Of a DNA stretch of 64,000 nucleotides, positions 1 through 9,661 are shown one piece after another. A program made the position numbers and the translations under genes. The stretch covers positions 20,813,664 through 20,877,663 of the forward strand of contig OX453282.1 in the NCBI GenBank assembly GCA_949710005.1. The letters run 5' to 3'. The notes beneath the pieces were generated by a model. It saw only the letters and a list, made by a program, of their open reading frames with translations. It was not told where the DNA came from and searched no databases. The stretch's first letter is position 1. Each line of letters begins with the position of its first letter. The stretch comes from Ricordea florida. Taxonomy: Eukaryota; Cnidaria; Anthozoa; Corallimorpharia; Ricordeidae.

Positions 1-1571
1 TTGATGAAGGTCACATAACAGTGGCCAATGACAATTTAATTTAGAAAAATTGATCCAGTGATACCAGAGTTTCTGGTAGAGTGAGGAAAAAAACTGAAAA
101 TAGTGCGGGAAATATTGTAAAGTGTGATTGGGTGCGATGTTTTGGTCAAAAGTGCGATTTCGCACCTCCACACTCTATCAGAATCTCCGTCATACTGAAG
201 AGGAGGGGGTGTAAGGGGGGTCCAAAAACCGCAAAACTGCACAGAAATACGCCAAAAAACCGCAAATCGCATCAGATTTTTCCTGAATACCGAAACCGCA
301 CTACATGGAGGCCACAATATGAAAGATGACGTCAGCAAGACTTGTGGTACATCCTGACAACCTTGTACGTTAGTATTAAACATACCATCATAGCATCATC
401 AAAGCATCATTGGCCAAAATGACCAAAACGGTTAATCACATTAAGAGTTAAACTGTAAGCTGATATAATGAACCTTGATGCGTTGTGAAACAAAACACTT
501 GGCTCGCGCTTGCAAAGCAACCGGATGCTGACCGCCTGCCGACCGTTCTAAAGAGTGTTATCACTGCAGACATTTTTTTTTTCACCGAAAACCGCGACTT
601 AAAGGTTGTAATAACCGCAAACCGCTTAGTGTTTAGAAACCGCAATACCGCGAGCTAAAATGAAAATTACCGCAAAACCGCACCAAAATAACACAAAACC
701 GCATCACCGCAAACCCTTACGCCCCCCTCTGAAGAGAAACTTAAAGAAATATAAAATACTGAGACTAGAAAAATTTCAACTAAACAGATTCTACTGCAAA
801 TGGTTTTCGCCTAGTACTCTCAGTAGCTGTTTGGCGAGCTCGATCGTCCAGGTGCACGTACATGTATTTCTGAGAAGAGCTGTTGTTAGTGTTACTGTCG
901 TTTCAACGGCAAGGTGACCCTCTAAAATTTTATGGCAACTTTGCTGACAAGTGTTCCCTCAGAGCAAAGGAACAAATATTTAGTAATGCGTAATGTGTCA
1001 CGGTTTACGGATTTCATGCAGAGAACTACAAACACTAACGCAAAAGAGAAGAATTTTGTTCCCGGTATGCTTTGTGAAGGACAGTAGACCTAGGCTTGAT
1101 GGGCGAAATGCACCGATAGAGAGTTGATTTAGACGTCAATTCAGGCCGTAAAATAACAAAAGAAACACTGAAAAATGCAAATCTAGTCTGGTACCTTTGT
1201 TTAGTCGTTGGTAACTTCGTGGACAGGTTTTCTTGCAATGAAAATCTATGTAGCTCCAATTGAAAGGGTCTGAATTATTCTCAGGTTTGCCAGTTTGGCT
1301 GTCAACGAACCTACATTAGCTGGGTTTACGACTCTCCCTTAATTGCTTTCAGCTGCTATTTTTCCAAATCGTCTTCGATCCAAAGTCTTGATAAACATTT
1401 TCTTGGATCTCCAATGCTTAAAATATCCGGAAAGTAAAGTGACGTCTTTCGAATAAACGAAAAATTCTTTGACGAAACTTAGGGAAGACGTTTTACTTGC
1501 AAACACGACAAAGATGTCTCAGCTCAGTAGCCAAGCCATTTTTAAAATGTTGGGCTACCAAGCGCGCTAGA
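1..1571. repeat. Dispersed repeat, left copy (inverted partner at 35955-36966)
   Basis: Read on the opposite strand, this stretch matches 35955-36966 over almost its whole length, from the segment around the phrase GATCCAGTGATACCAGAG near position 50 to AGCGCGCTAGATT near 1560. Homology reaches base 1, so the unit continues beyond the window. No conserved coding frame is visible. The small ORFs differ between the two copies and look accidental. The copy is interrupted at 203-728 by a hAT-like MITE that is absent from the partner. It could be part of a larger transposon or a segmental duplication. Confidence 0.8.
203..728. mobile_element. hAT-like non-autonomous element (MITE)
   Basis: The 526-bp insert is flanked by an 8-bp direct repeat CTGAAGAG (195-202 and 729-736). 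It has imperfect 15-bp inverted ends, GAGGGGGTGTAAGGG on the left and AGGGGGGCGTAAGGG as the complement of the right. The interior is rich in the short motif AACCGCA, repeated many times near both ends, as subterminal transposase-binding repeats often are. The partner repeat at 36 kb lacks the insert and reads straight through. An 8-bp target duplication is the hallmark of the hAT superfamily. There is no coding capacity. Confidence 0.75.
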
Positions 1572-1983
1572 TTAGGGACTAGGCCCGTTTCTCGAAATTT
1601 CCCGTAAATTCCGGACCCGATAACTTAACGGGACGGTTAACGGGAAACTTTACCGGGCACGGAATAGTGTTTCTCGTATTCTTGAAGCACCCGCTAATTT
1701 TCCCGGTACTTACCGGACCCGATAAAATAGTGGGTTATTACCAGTCTCTAAATCTCAATCTTTCTGTAATCACTAACTTGACATTTAGCTACAAACACTT
1801 ATTTCAGCAGTTTGTACTGATACGAATTTTGCTTAACTAGGATTAGAAAATATTGGAAAGAAGGAAGGATCGTATGGAGTGAAAAGCTATAGATCAACTG
1901 GCGTGATTAGGGAGTTTAAGGTCTCCAAAGGCGACGATAGACGAGATCGTCACCCCAAAATATAACCGGTCACCCCATAATAT

Positions 1984-2393
1984 GACCGGTTAGCTCAGTT
2001 GGTAGAGCACTGGACTATCGTGCGGGAGATCGTGGGTTCGAACCTCGGCCGGACCATCACTCAAGGTCTTTAAAAAACTGAGGAGAAAGTGCTGCCTTTG
2101 CAATGACATCTGTAAATGGTTAGACTTTCTAGTCTTCTCGGATAAGGACGATAAACCGCAGGTCCCGTCTCACAGCCCTTGTTTGTAATGACTTTGTGGG
2201 ACGTTAAAGAACCCACTCACTGTTCGCGAAGAGTAGGGGATGGAGAACCCGGTGTTTGTGGTCAGGCCCTTGTACATGTAGTTGTAATTATATATGTCGA
2301 GCGTTTCTTACATGAGCCCCTGGCTCGGGAGACTGGGCGACCACTCCCTACGTTATCGACAATAAATACCTTGATTGATTGATTGATTGATTG
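1984..2393 (+). mobile_element. tRNA-derived SINE with (TTGA)n tail
   Basis: It starts with a tRNA-like head of about 73 nt containing an A box (TAGCTCAGTTGGTAGAGCA) and a B box (GGTTCGAACC), the internal RNA polymerase III promoter. A body of about 330 bp follows, then a TTGATTGATTGATTGATTGG tail. The inverted right arm of the surrounding foldback at about 5210-5230 lacks this block, which shows an insertion. The anticodon stem is poorly paired, so this is not a functional tRNA gene. Confidence 0.85.
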
Positions 2394-2649
2394 GCTCTGT
2401 CAGTCGTGATTATTCAGTCTCGTTCATGTCCTACAAAACGGGTAAAGTATCTTAAAAATAAATTGGTACGAGCGGTTTCAGAATGAAAATAGAGAATGAA
2501 AGATTCTCTGTTACATGCTTACGTTGTCATCAAAACCTCAAATTTGGTGTTTCACGTAGTATTTTTGCAGAGGACCGCTAATTTTCTTGCTAAAATCCGT
2601 GCAGCACGTGGAGCACGTGCAGTACGATTATTTATACTCTTCTAACCAA

Positions 2650-3165
2650 TGATATTATTGTTTTGTGGAGTTGCCGTCGTCGTTTCTGAAACTCCCTATC
2701 TACTCCTTTTCTCCGGCCAGGAAACATCAAGCGCAATTTTCAAAGATCCCAAATCGACTGTTCTAGCATAAAGCAATTTTTTGAATTTAAGATCAAGAGA
2801 AATTCAACTGAAACAACTTTGTGATTGGGGAGAATAACTTTAAAGCTCTTTATTCTCGTTTATCTATCGTGAGTACTGTACGCTTCTTCGTACGCGACTC
2901 TTTTCCCGATCGTTCTTTTATCTAGAATGTCTGTTTTCTTATTCCCTCCTCGATCCTTCCCAAAAAGGTAAAAAAAGTCTGCAATTAACACTCAGGAAAC
3001 AGGTTTGCGTTGCAGTAGGATCAGGTTTGCGTGACGGGAACCATTATTTACACAAAGAAGTCATTTGGAAGTCATAACGCGCGGCGAGTGATCGGCGTTT
3101 TATCTATTCATTTATTTTTTCCGCTATTTGTTGGTTTAAAATAAAAAAAAAACAATAAAATAGAT
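2650..3165. other. Non-genic interior of the large foldback
   Basis: AT-rich sequence with an A-run near 3140. I see no coding frame, RNA gene or clear repeat structure here beyond its position inside the foldback. Confidence 0.5.
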
Positions 3166-3647
3166 GCTGTGGCTATATGCCCGGCAGCCGGGCACGGTCT
3201 TAAATAGACTAAATGCCCGGCAGCCGAAACATTTTACGGAATTTCCACTGTAAGGTTCTTTTAAACTTCTTGAGAGTATTAGATGTGTTCTTAGAATTGT
3301 TGAGCGATTCCAAAAACCATGTTGATTTTCTAGTTGACGAAATATCTGAACTTGGGCATACCGTAAAATCGCTGTGTTGTCGACACTTGGAAAATTTTGG
3401 CTCAGCCCGGCATTCAGAAATAGTCACCAAATTCCGGCAGAAACCTAACGAGAGTATTCGATGTTTGTTAAGATATGCCAAGCGATTGTAAAAATTATTT
3501 TGGTTTTGTAGTGGACGAATTTTCCGAGCTTGTGCATACCGTTAGGTTTGAATCAGACTTTCTGCGGGAATTTGGTGAGTATTTCTGACTGCCGGGCATT
3601 TAGCGCATTTGAGACCGTACCCGGCAGTCGGATCACAAATCTTCTAA

Positions 3648-4386
3648 AGCCCGATTTACACGACATGCGTTTTAGGCACGGCACTCCTAAATTTCGGTAC
3701 CCGTGCCTTTAAGTGTGGCCCGTCAAATTTCCATTTACACGACAAAATTGTCTTGTTTTAAGGCATTTGTCATTTTCTTTTGGGCACCCCCAAAACGAGA
3801 CACGGTACCCCCAAATTATTGCGCCTGTCCATACATGTGTCTGCGGTTTATCACTTTCAGGCGTGCGCTTTAAATAAGCCGACGTTTGGCAAGATGGCGG
3901 ACATCACACGATGTGGGATTTTCTGGTTCTATTTGATGAAGAAAAGAAAAGAAATGAAATATCAGAAATATGATAAGGAAGGAAACAGTACGCTTTCATT
4001 TTCCTCTTTTATTGGAAACATGAAAAGACGTAGAATGTTCATCCAAGCCGTGCTTGCGGTTTTAAATCAGCCAAAACAAAAGGTTTTATGGATGCGTTTA
4101 CGATCAGATGCCTGGTTCGACCAAAGAAGAAGAAGCCATCTTGGATTTGCTCCTGTTTTTATCCATAAGGCCTTGCAAAATTCGAAAAATTTGGGCACGG
4201 CACCCCTAAAAGGCGGGCCGGGACTACCTCCAGAGGTGGTCTCGGCCCGCCTAAATTTTTCGGCACGCGGGCCGAAAAATTTGCATTTACACGTAAAAAA
4301 TCAAGCGGGCCGTGCCCAAAATTATCGGCCCGCGGGCCAAAATTTAGGAGTGCCGTGCCTGAAATGAATGTCGTGTAAATCGGGCT
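3648..4386 (+). mobile_element. Non-autonomous PIF-Harbinger-like element
   Basis: The inverted ends begin AGCCCGATTTACACGACAT and are flanked by a 3-bp TAA duplication (3645-3647 and 4387-4389). That is the TWA-type target duplication of PIF-Harbinger elements. The subterminal blocks rich in GGCCCG and AAATTTTTCGG are also inverted. The interior encodes only a short remnant (3894 onward), so the element depends on another copy's transposase. Confidence 0.65.
3894..4145 (+). pseudogene. Remnant of a HARBI1-like transposase N-terminus
   Basis: The frame starting with ATG at 3894 (MADITRCG...) includes the segment KVLWMRLRSDAWFDQ. This resembles the tryptophan-rich stretch that precedes the helix-turn-helix region in many HARBI1-family transposases. 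No DDE catalytic motifs follow; the frame runs into the element's right terminal repeats. I infer an internal deletion of a full element. The assignment rests on one motif and is moderate. Confidence 0.4.
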
Positions 4387-4789
4387 TAAGTGTGAAGAAA
4401 CAAGCGATTTCACGGAAATTCCGTAAAATGTTTCGGCTGCCGGGCATTTAGTCTATTTAAGACCGTGCCGGGCTGCCGGGCATATAGCCACAGCGTGAAA
4501 TGGAGCCTCACATTTATAGAGCGCTTCCATGCAAATGCATTCCAACCGTAAAAATAAAACAACAAATATTTAACTACGTTTCCGAAGCCAGTGGGCAGCT
4601 TCTCGCCGTGTTTCTTTTCAATTCCTCCTTCAGTTCCTCAACGAGCTACTCTATTCTTGCTCGAGAGAGCCGAAATTGTTCAACGACCTCGCAGTCAGCC
4701 ATATCGGCTAGAAAGGGGCGTCTTTGATGAGACCGTGGTCTTCGCGCTAAACAAAAAAGTTCGCCTCTGGCCGCCATTTTGTTAATTTT

Positions 4790-4960
4790 GCACCCGGGGG
4801 GGGGGGTACTCCCATATATGGGCTATATAGGTACGTGCCGCGGAATAGGGTATGGTTTTTGAGGTTCTCGGTCCTTAAATAGGGTATCTCTTTTAACCCT
4901 TTTCTTTCTGTGTTCCTGGTGTGGTCCTTAGATAGGGTAGCTTAATTGTATTATCTAATA
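4790..4960. repeat. GGGTACTCCCATAT-type dispersed repeat fragment
   Basis: A G-run (4797-4806) is followed by GTACTCCCATATATGGGC and several copies of a short AATAGGGTA motif (at about 4843, 4877, 4935). The palindromic TCCCATATATGGG and the repeated AATAGGGTA blocks look like a short dispersed repeat rather than unique sequence. Family not identified. Confidence 0.45.
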
Positions 4961-6851
4961 TAAATAATCGTACTGCACGTGCTCCACGTGCTGCACGGAT
5001 TTTAGCAAGAAAATTAGCGGTCCTCTGCAAAAGGACTACGTGAAAACACCAAATTTGAGGTTTTGATGACAACGTAAGCATGTAACAGAGAATCTTTCAT
5101 TCTCTATTTTAATTCTGAAACCTCTCGTACCAACTTATTTTTAGGATACTTTACCCATTTTGTAGGACATGAACGAGACTGAATAATCGCGAAAGACTTG
5201 TGATAGAGCCAACTTATATAGTTTGGGGTGACGTTTTCGTCTATCGTCGCCTTTGGAGATCTTAAACTCCCTAATCACGCGAGTTGATCTATAGCTTTTC
5301 ACTCCATACGATCCTTCCTTCTTTCCAATATTTTCTACTTCTAGTTATGCAAAATTCGTATCAGTACAAACTGCTGAAATAAGTGTTTGTAGCTAAATGT
5401 CAAGTTAGTGATTACAGAAAGATTGAGATTTAGAGATTGGTAATAACCTACTATTTTATCGGATCCGGTAAGTACCGGGAAATTTTAGTTTACAGATGCT
5501 TCGAGAAACACTATTCCGTGCCCGGTAAAGTTTCCCGTTAACCGTCCCGGTAAGTTATCTTAAAAGTATTTGAAAGAATAATCCATGGTCAATTTTACAA
5601 GTACCTTAATGATAACCATCTTTTAGCTAATTGTCAGTCTGGCTTCAGATCACTTCATAGTATACTTGAACAGCTTCGTTTGAAACTACTAACGGCTGGT
5701 CTGCCAATATAGGTAACGGTTTCATCAATGGGGTAATTTTCCTTGATTTAAAAAAAGCGCTCCACACGATAGACCATAGGATCCTTTTAAGCAGCATGTT
5801 AGTCAATTACGAGTTGAACATGACACCTTGAAGTGGTTTGACTCTTAGTTGAGTGATCGCCATCAAAAATGTTTAGTTAATGGTGAGCTATCTAGTGCAC
5901 TTGCTTTCACCTGTGGAGTCCCCTAGTCTTATTGTCTTATTGGCCCAGTCTATTCTTGATATACATTAACCCTTTCACTGCCATGATCGAGTATCAAATC
6001 TCCTGAGCAAGTGCTATATAGCTCCTTATGTTCTAAATCGGAGAAACTGGTAGTTGATCGATTTAGCATCTTTGATTTGATCATGTTCTTAATTCTTATC
6101 ATCTGTTTGTGGGGTAGTGTATTGGAATTACAGAGAGAATTTGTACATGGGTCACCTGCGGCATTGAAGGGGCTAATGACTTGCCAAAATGTCTGATTAG
6201 ATCCATACCTTGAAAGTATGCTGACGACACAAGTATCAGCATTGCTGCCAGTGGCTTATAGGAGCTTGAAACTCTAGTATTGGCCATGATTGGCCGAGAG
6301 CGAATAGACTAAGCCTAAATATTGCCAAAAATGAGTTAATGATAATAGGCTCGCGTCAAAGACTTGCTAATACCGTTCAGACCATTGAAAATACAAATTA
6401 AAGGGCATGAAATAATCAGAGTTTGTGACACCAAATCCTTGAGAGCAACATTAATTTGTCATGGTTTAAACATGTTAACGAAATTACTGAGTCTATTTTT
6501 TCGGGTATAGGTGCACTTAAAAAGTTAAGGTCCTTTATAAGTGAAGACACAGCCATATTCATTTATCGAGCACTCATTGAACCATATTTCGATTACTGCT
6601 CTCCCGTTTGGGACGGTCTTAGCAATGAATTGGCCGACAAGCTTCAAAATACAAAGTCGCGCTGCTCGTGTTATCACAAAGTCTGGTTGTTATTCTAGTG
6701 CTACTGCCCTTCGCGCTAGACTTGTACTAGAAGGATGAAATTTAAAATGAAGCTCATGTTTAAAACGTTTAATAATCAGACTCGGGAATACCTTCAAGGC
6801 CTGTTTACACCATTCAGCTCAAAATTACGAACTAAGGGATACTTATTGTAA

Positions 6852-7373
6852 GGATAGTTTCTAAAGAAACTGGTGCTGCGTCGGTGGGAAGTTGAAACAC
6901 AAGAAATTGGGTAAATCAAACGAGTTGATTAAGTAAGTTATACCACCGTAAGGTGAATGGGAGGTGCTGACGTTTCGAGCGTTAGCCCTTCGTCGGAGCG
7001 CTAACGCTCGAAACGTCAGCACCTCCCTTTTACCTTACGGTGGTATAACTTTTTTTTTTTTTTTTTTTTTTATTAAAACATGCAACTGTACATTACTAAC
7101 ATTACATACATCAAGTTTCTTACCAAACTAACAACAATGCTACCCCTATTACAATTTATTCTCTTAACGTATACTATATATTTTAGTGAGGTAGACAACA
7201 CAACACATCACAGACACAGTGCAGATACTTCAACTAGATTCTGACACATGACTTCGTCAATACCAAAAAAATAAACAGTACAGATTTTGAATGAGCCATC
7301 CACATACTTTCTCCACGTAATATCACTGGTATAACTTACTTAATCAACTCGTTTGATTTACCCAATTTCTTGT
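6852..7373. mobile_element. Palindromic insertion in the LINE, 14-bp target duplication
   Basis: A 522-bp block is flanked by the exact 14-bp repeat GATACTTATTGTAA (6838-6851 and 7374-7387), so its entry into the LINE is unambiguous. Its outer parts are inverted copies (CACAAGAAATTGGG... against ...CCCAATTTCTTGTG). An inner palindrome carries GGTGCTGACGTTTCGAGCG twice in opposite orientation, followed by a run of about 24 T. The same GGTGCTGACGTTTCGA block ends the Penelope-like element at 29208. I infer a non-autonomous Penelope-related insert. There is no coding capacity. Confidence 0.7.
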
Positions 7374-7628
7374 GATACTTATTGTAAATTCACTCTACCC
7401 AAGCACCGTAATGATTATCTAAAGCGCAGTTTCTGCTACAGTGGGGCGTTGTTATTAAATAATCTTCCCTCAAAACTGTCAGAGCAATTAGACCTATCGT
7501 TTTAATCCTTTAAAAGCGAAGTCAGTCGCCTTATTTCTACCTCGTACTCCCACACGGCAAACATGGAAATCAGTTTTCTTTATTTTTTAATCATTGTACT
7601 GATGTTTTTACCGTGTAGAAATAAAGTT

Positions 7629-7676
7629 TATGTATGTATGTATGTATGTATGTATGTATGTATGTGTGTATGTATG
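7629..7676. repeat. (TATG)n microsatellite
   Basis: About eleven TATG units with one TGTG variant. It lies at the LINE's 3' end and probably grew from the LINE's terminal repeat. Confidence 0.95.
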
Positions 7677-7740
7677 AAGTGATAGACACCATGACACCAT
7701 GATCCTGTCACCTTATTATGCTTGTTCGAATCATGTTTAA

Positions 7741-8172
7741 CAGCCTGAAGCCCTACACAGCTATACATAACCCTTCACAGCTATACATATCTATACTCAG
7801 TTATACATATCTGTACACAGCTATACGTAGCCCCAACAGCTATACATAGCCCTACACAGCTATATGTATCTGTACACGGCTATACATAGCCCTCCACAGC
7901 TATACATAGCCCTACACGCCTATACATAGCTCTCCACAGCTATACATAGCCTTACGAAGCTATACATACCTGTACGCAACTATACATAGCCCTACAAAGC
8001 TACACATATATGTACACGGCTATACCGCATAGCCCTCAACAGTTATACACGGCTATACATAGCGCTCCCGAGCTATACATAGCCCTATACGGCTATATAT
8101 ATATATCCCTTTACAGCCATAAATAGCCCCCCACAGCTATACATAACCCTACATAGCTATACATATCTGTGT
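7741..8172. repeat. Minisatellite based on CAGCTATACATAGCCCTACA
   Basis: Around 20 imperfect copies of a unit of roughly 20-24 bp (CAGCTATACATAGCCCTACA and variants such as CAGCTATACATATCTGTACA) run head to tail. Two higher-frequency variants alternate irregularly. No coding frame spans it. Confidence 0.9.
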
Positions 8173-8227
8173 TGTAAAATGCTTTTCTTTTCTGTTTTTG
8201 AAATAATCACCTGTGTATTTATACTAA

Positions 8228-8340
8228 AACAATCATTCGCCTCAGGCTCAGTGATTCTCGGTGAATATTCACCGAGAATAACTTCGCCTTCGGCTAATAA
8301 TTGTTAAATAAAATTATATAATATTAAGACATCGTTGTGG
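8228..8340. repeat. Short hairpin, CTCGGTGAATATTCACCGAG
   Basis: A near-perfect palindrome (TTCTCGGTGAATATTCACCGAGAA, centred near 8267) is flanked by GCCTCAGGC and GCCTTCGGC blocks. It may be a terminal hairpin of the decayed Harbinger copy just downstream, but no matching right end was found. Confidence 0.45.
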
Positions 8341-8566
8341 ACCGGATGGCTCCGATCGCTCGTTCATTGTGACTGTAACAGCAAAACCCCTGCATGCTTG
8401 TTTCACTTGGAGTCGTTCCTAATTTTTTACGATTACAGTTATATATCTCTTAGCTTAGTCGCTAATCTTCATATGTTATGACAATTTAGATCATTTAGCA
8501 AAAAACAACGAGTTATACTACCCATTCTGCGACCAGTTTTAAAGTTTTACTGTTCTCGGGCGAAAA

Positions 8567-8743
8567 ATGTCATTCAGAGAGGCCCAGGAACAACTTCTGA
8601 TAGCTTTCGATGATGGGCGTATTTCAGACGAAGAATTTGTGCCTTTTTACGATCAAAATATTCCGGCAAACCTCTGTTTACGAACAGTACCCTCAATTCG
8701 ACCTCGGCAACATAGAGATATTATTGACATCGCACGCTTCTGA
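8567..8743 (+). pseudogene. HARBI1-like transposase N-terminal remnant, frameshifted
   Basis: The ATG at 8567 opens a 58-codon frame beginning MSFREAQEQLLIAFDDGRIS. Its acidic DDG...SDEEF pattern resembles the N-terminus of a class of HARBI1-like transposase genes. After about residue 31 the likely continuation (EQYPQFDLGNIE) lies in the next frame, which indicates a frameshift. No helix-turn-helix or DDE region follows before the sequence becomes unrecognisable. I read it as a decayed, internally deleted Harbinger copy; the family call is from pattern memory only. Confidence 0.45.
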
Positions 8744-9630
8744 TGGAGCCTTCAAGAAGACCTGTTTGTGCTATACTGAAGTAATAACAGAAAAAACAAC
8801 TTGGTTTATCAAACGGCTTCAACTTCTATTTAGTTGAAACCAACTTGTATATGGGTATTATCTCGAATCCGCAGTCCGATTGGTTAATGTACTCATTATC
8901 TAACGCTGTGATTGGTAGCAAGTAGCAACTTGCTTGCAGTTGGAACGAAAGTAGATGTTATTTTATTTCTGGACTCCTGCAAAGAAAGGAAAACAAGTTT
9001 TATTCCTCAGTTATTGTTGGTTCAAAATATTAACTGCATGAAGATATTAAAATGTTATTACCGTTAAAAAATAAAATAGAATGAGAGGTCAGCGCAAGAG
9101 ACAAACTGATTGACTGTGTGCAGTTCAGATTTGGATAATTACCGAAACTGATAAAACTATTAGTGGTCATGACAATCGAATTTTGACTGTAACTAGACTC
9201 GTTCCACCAATGAGACTGTTTTGACAAGGGACTTGATTCCCGCGCAAATTAGTCGATATCAGAGACGCCAATCTGGCCTATAATCTCCTACTGTGTGTGG
9301 GGTGCATACCTTCTGTGAGACACGCCCTTGACGTCTTGACTCACTAGTTTACATGTGTCCATAGACTGGGCGATTGTTACCATCCATCCTTGTCATCTCG
9401 ATTTGACTCTAGCGGGGATAAATTCCGATTCATGAGAGTTTAATACATGGATTAATCGTCGAGTATAAGGTGTTTTAATGAAGACTGGAACCAATTGCAA
9501 ATTGAAAACACTTACTCGTAATTCAAACCGCGTAATTCAAAACTGACGATGATTAAAGAAATAGATAATGATGTACATGAAATAACACAAATAGATAGAT
9601 CAATTGATAATTAGATAGAAAGGTAGATAG

Positions 9631-9661
<31 letters not shown>

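Larger units (their letters stand above)
3166..4494. mobile_element. Nested foldback element, inverted ends of about 90 bp
   Basis: The left end (GCTGTGGCTATATGCCCGGC, from 3166) and the next roughly 90 bp recur as the reverse complement at about 4410-4494. Shared blocks include the CCCGGCAGCCGAAACATTTTACGG run. The left interior holds two diverged direct copies of a segment of about 100 bp (around 3270-3366 and 3450-3547). A smaller Harbinger-like element occupies 3648-4386. No coding sequence belongs to the outer element. Confidence 0.65.
1572..5561. mobile_element. Large foldback element with long inverted arms
   Basis: The sequence at about 1616-2650 is repeated in inverted orientation at about 4960-5561. 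The arms share the run AACGGGACGGTTAACGGG, the AATATTTTC-GAAGGAAGG stretch, the GATTAGGGAGTTTAAG block and the CACGTGGAGCACGTGCAGTACG block. The left arm is interrupted by a SINE (1984-2393). The middle holds a second foldback (3166-4494). The right outer end abuts a truncated LINE at 5562 and appears clipped there, so no target duplication can be read. No transposase is present. Superfamily not determined. Confidence 0.7.
5562..7676 (+). mobile_element. 5'-truncated, decayed LINE (CR1/L2/Jockey-like)
   Basis: Conceptual translation across frameshifts and stops gives a reverse transcriptase core. It includes an FLDLKKALHTIDHRIL stretch (RT motif A region, about 5740), YADDTSISIAAS (motif C, about 6217), and the C-terminal YRALIEPYFDYCSPVWDG and LQxQSRAARVIT-like segments (about 6560-6680). 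The 3' end NNLPSKLSEQLDLSF is followed by a (TATG)n tail. Many stops make it inactive. It is split by an insertion at 6852-7373. The 5' half (endonuclease) is missing, which is typical of incomplete reverse transcription. Confidence 0.85.

Noticed and set aside
1984-2056. Functional tRNA gene
   Set aside because: A and B boxes are present, but the anticodon stem is mispaired and a long body with a TTGA tail follows, as in a SINE. The same reasoning applies at 16826, 45389, 48113, 57826 and 58077.
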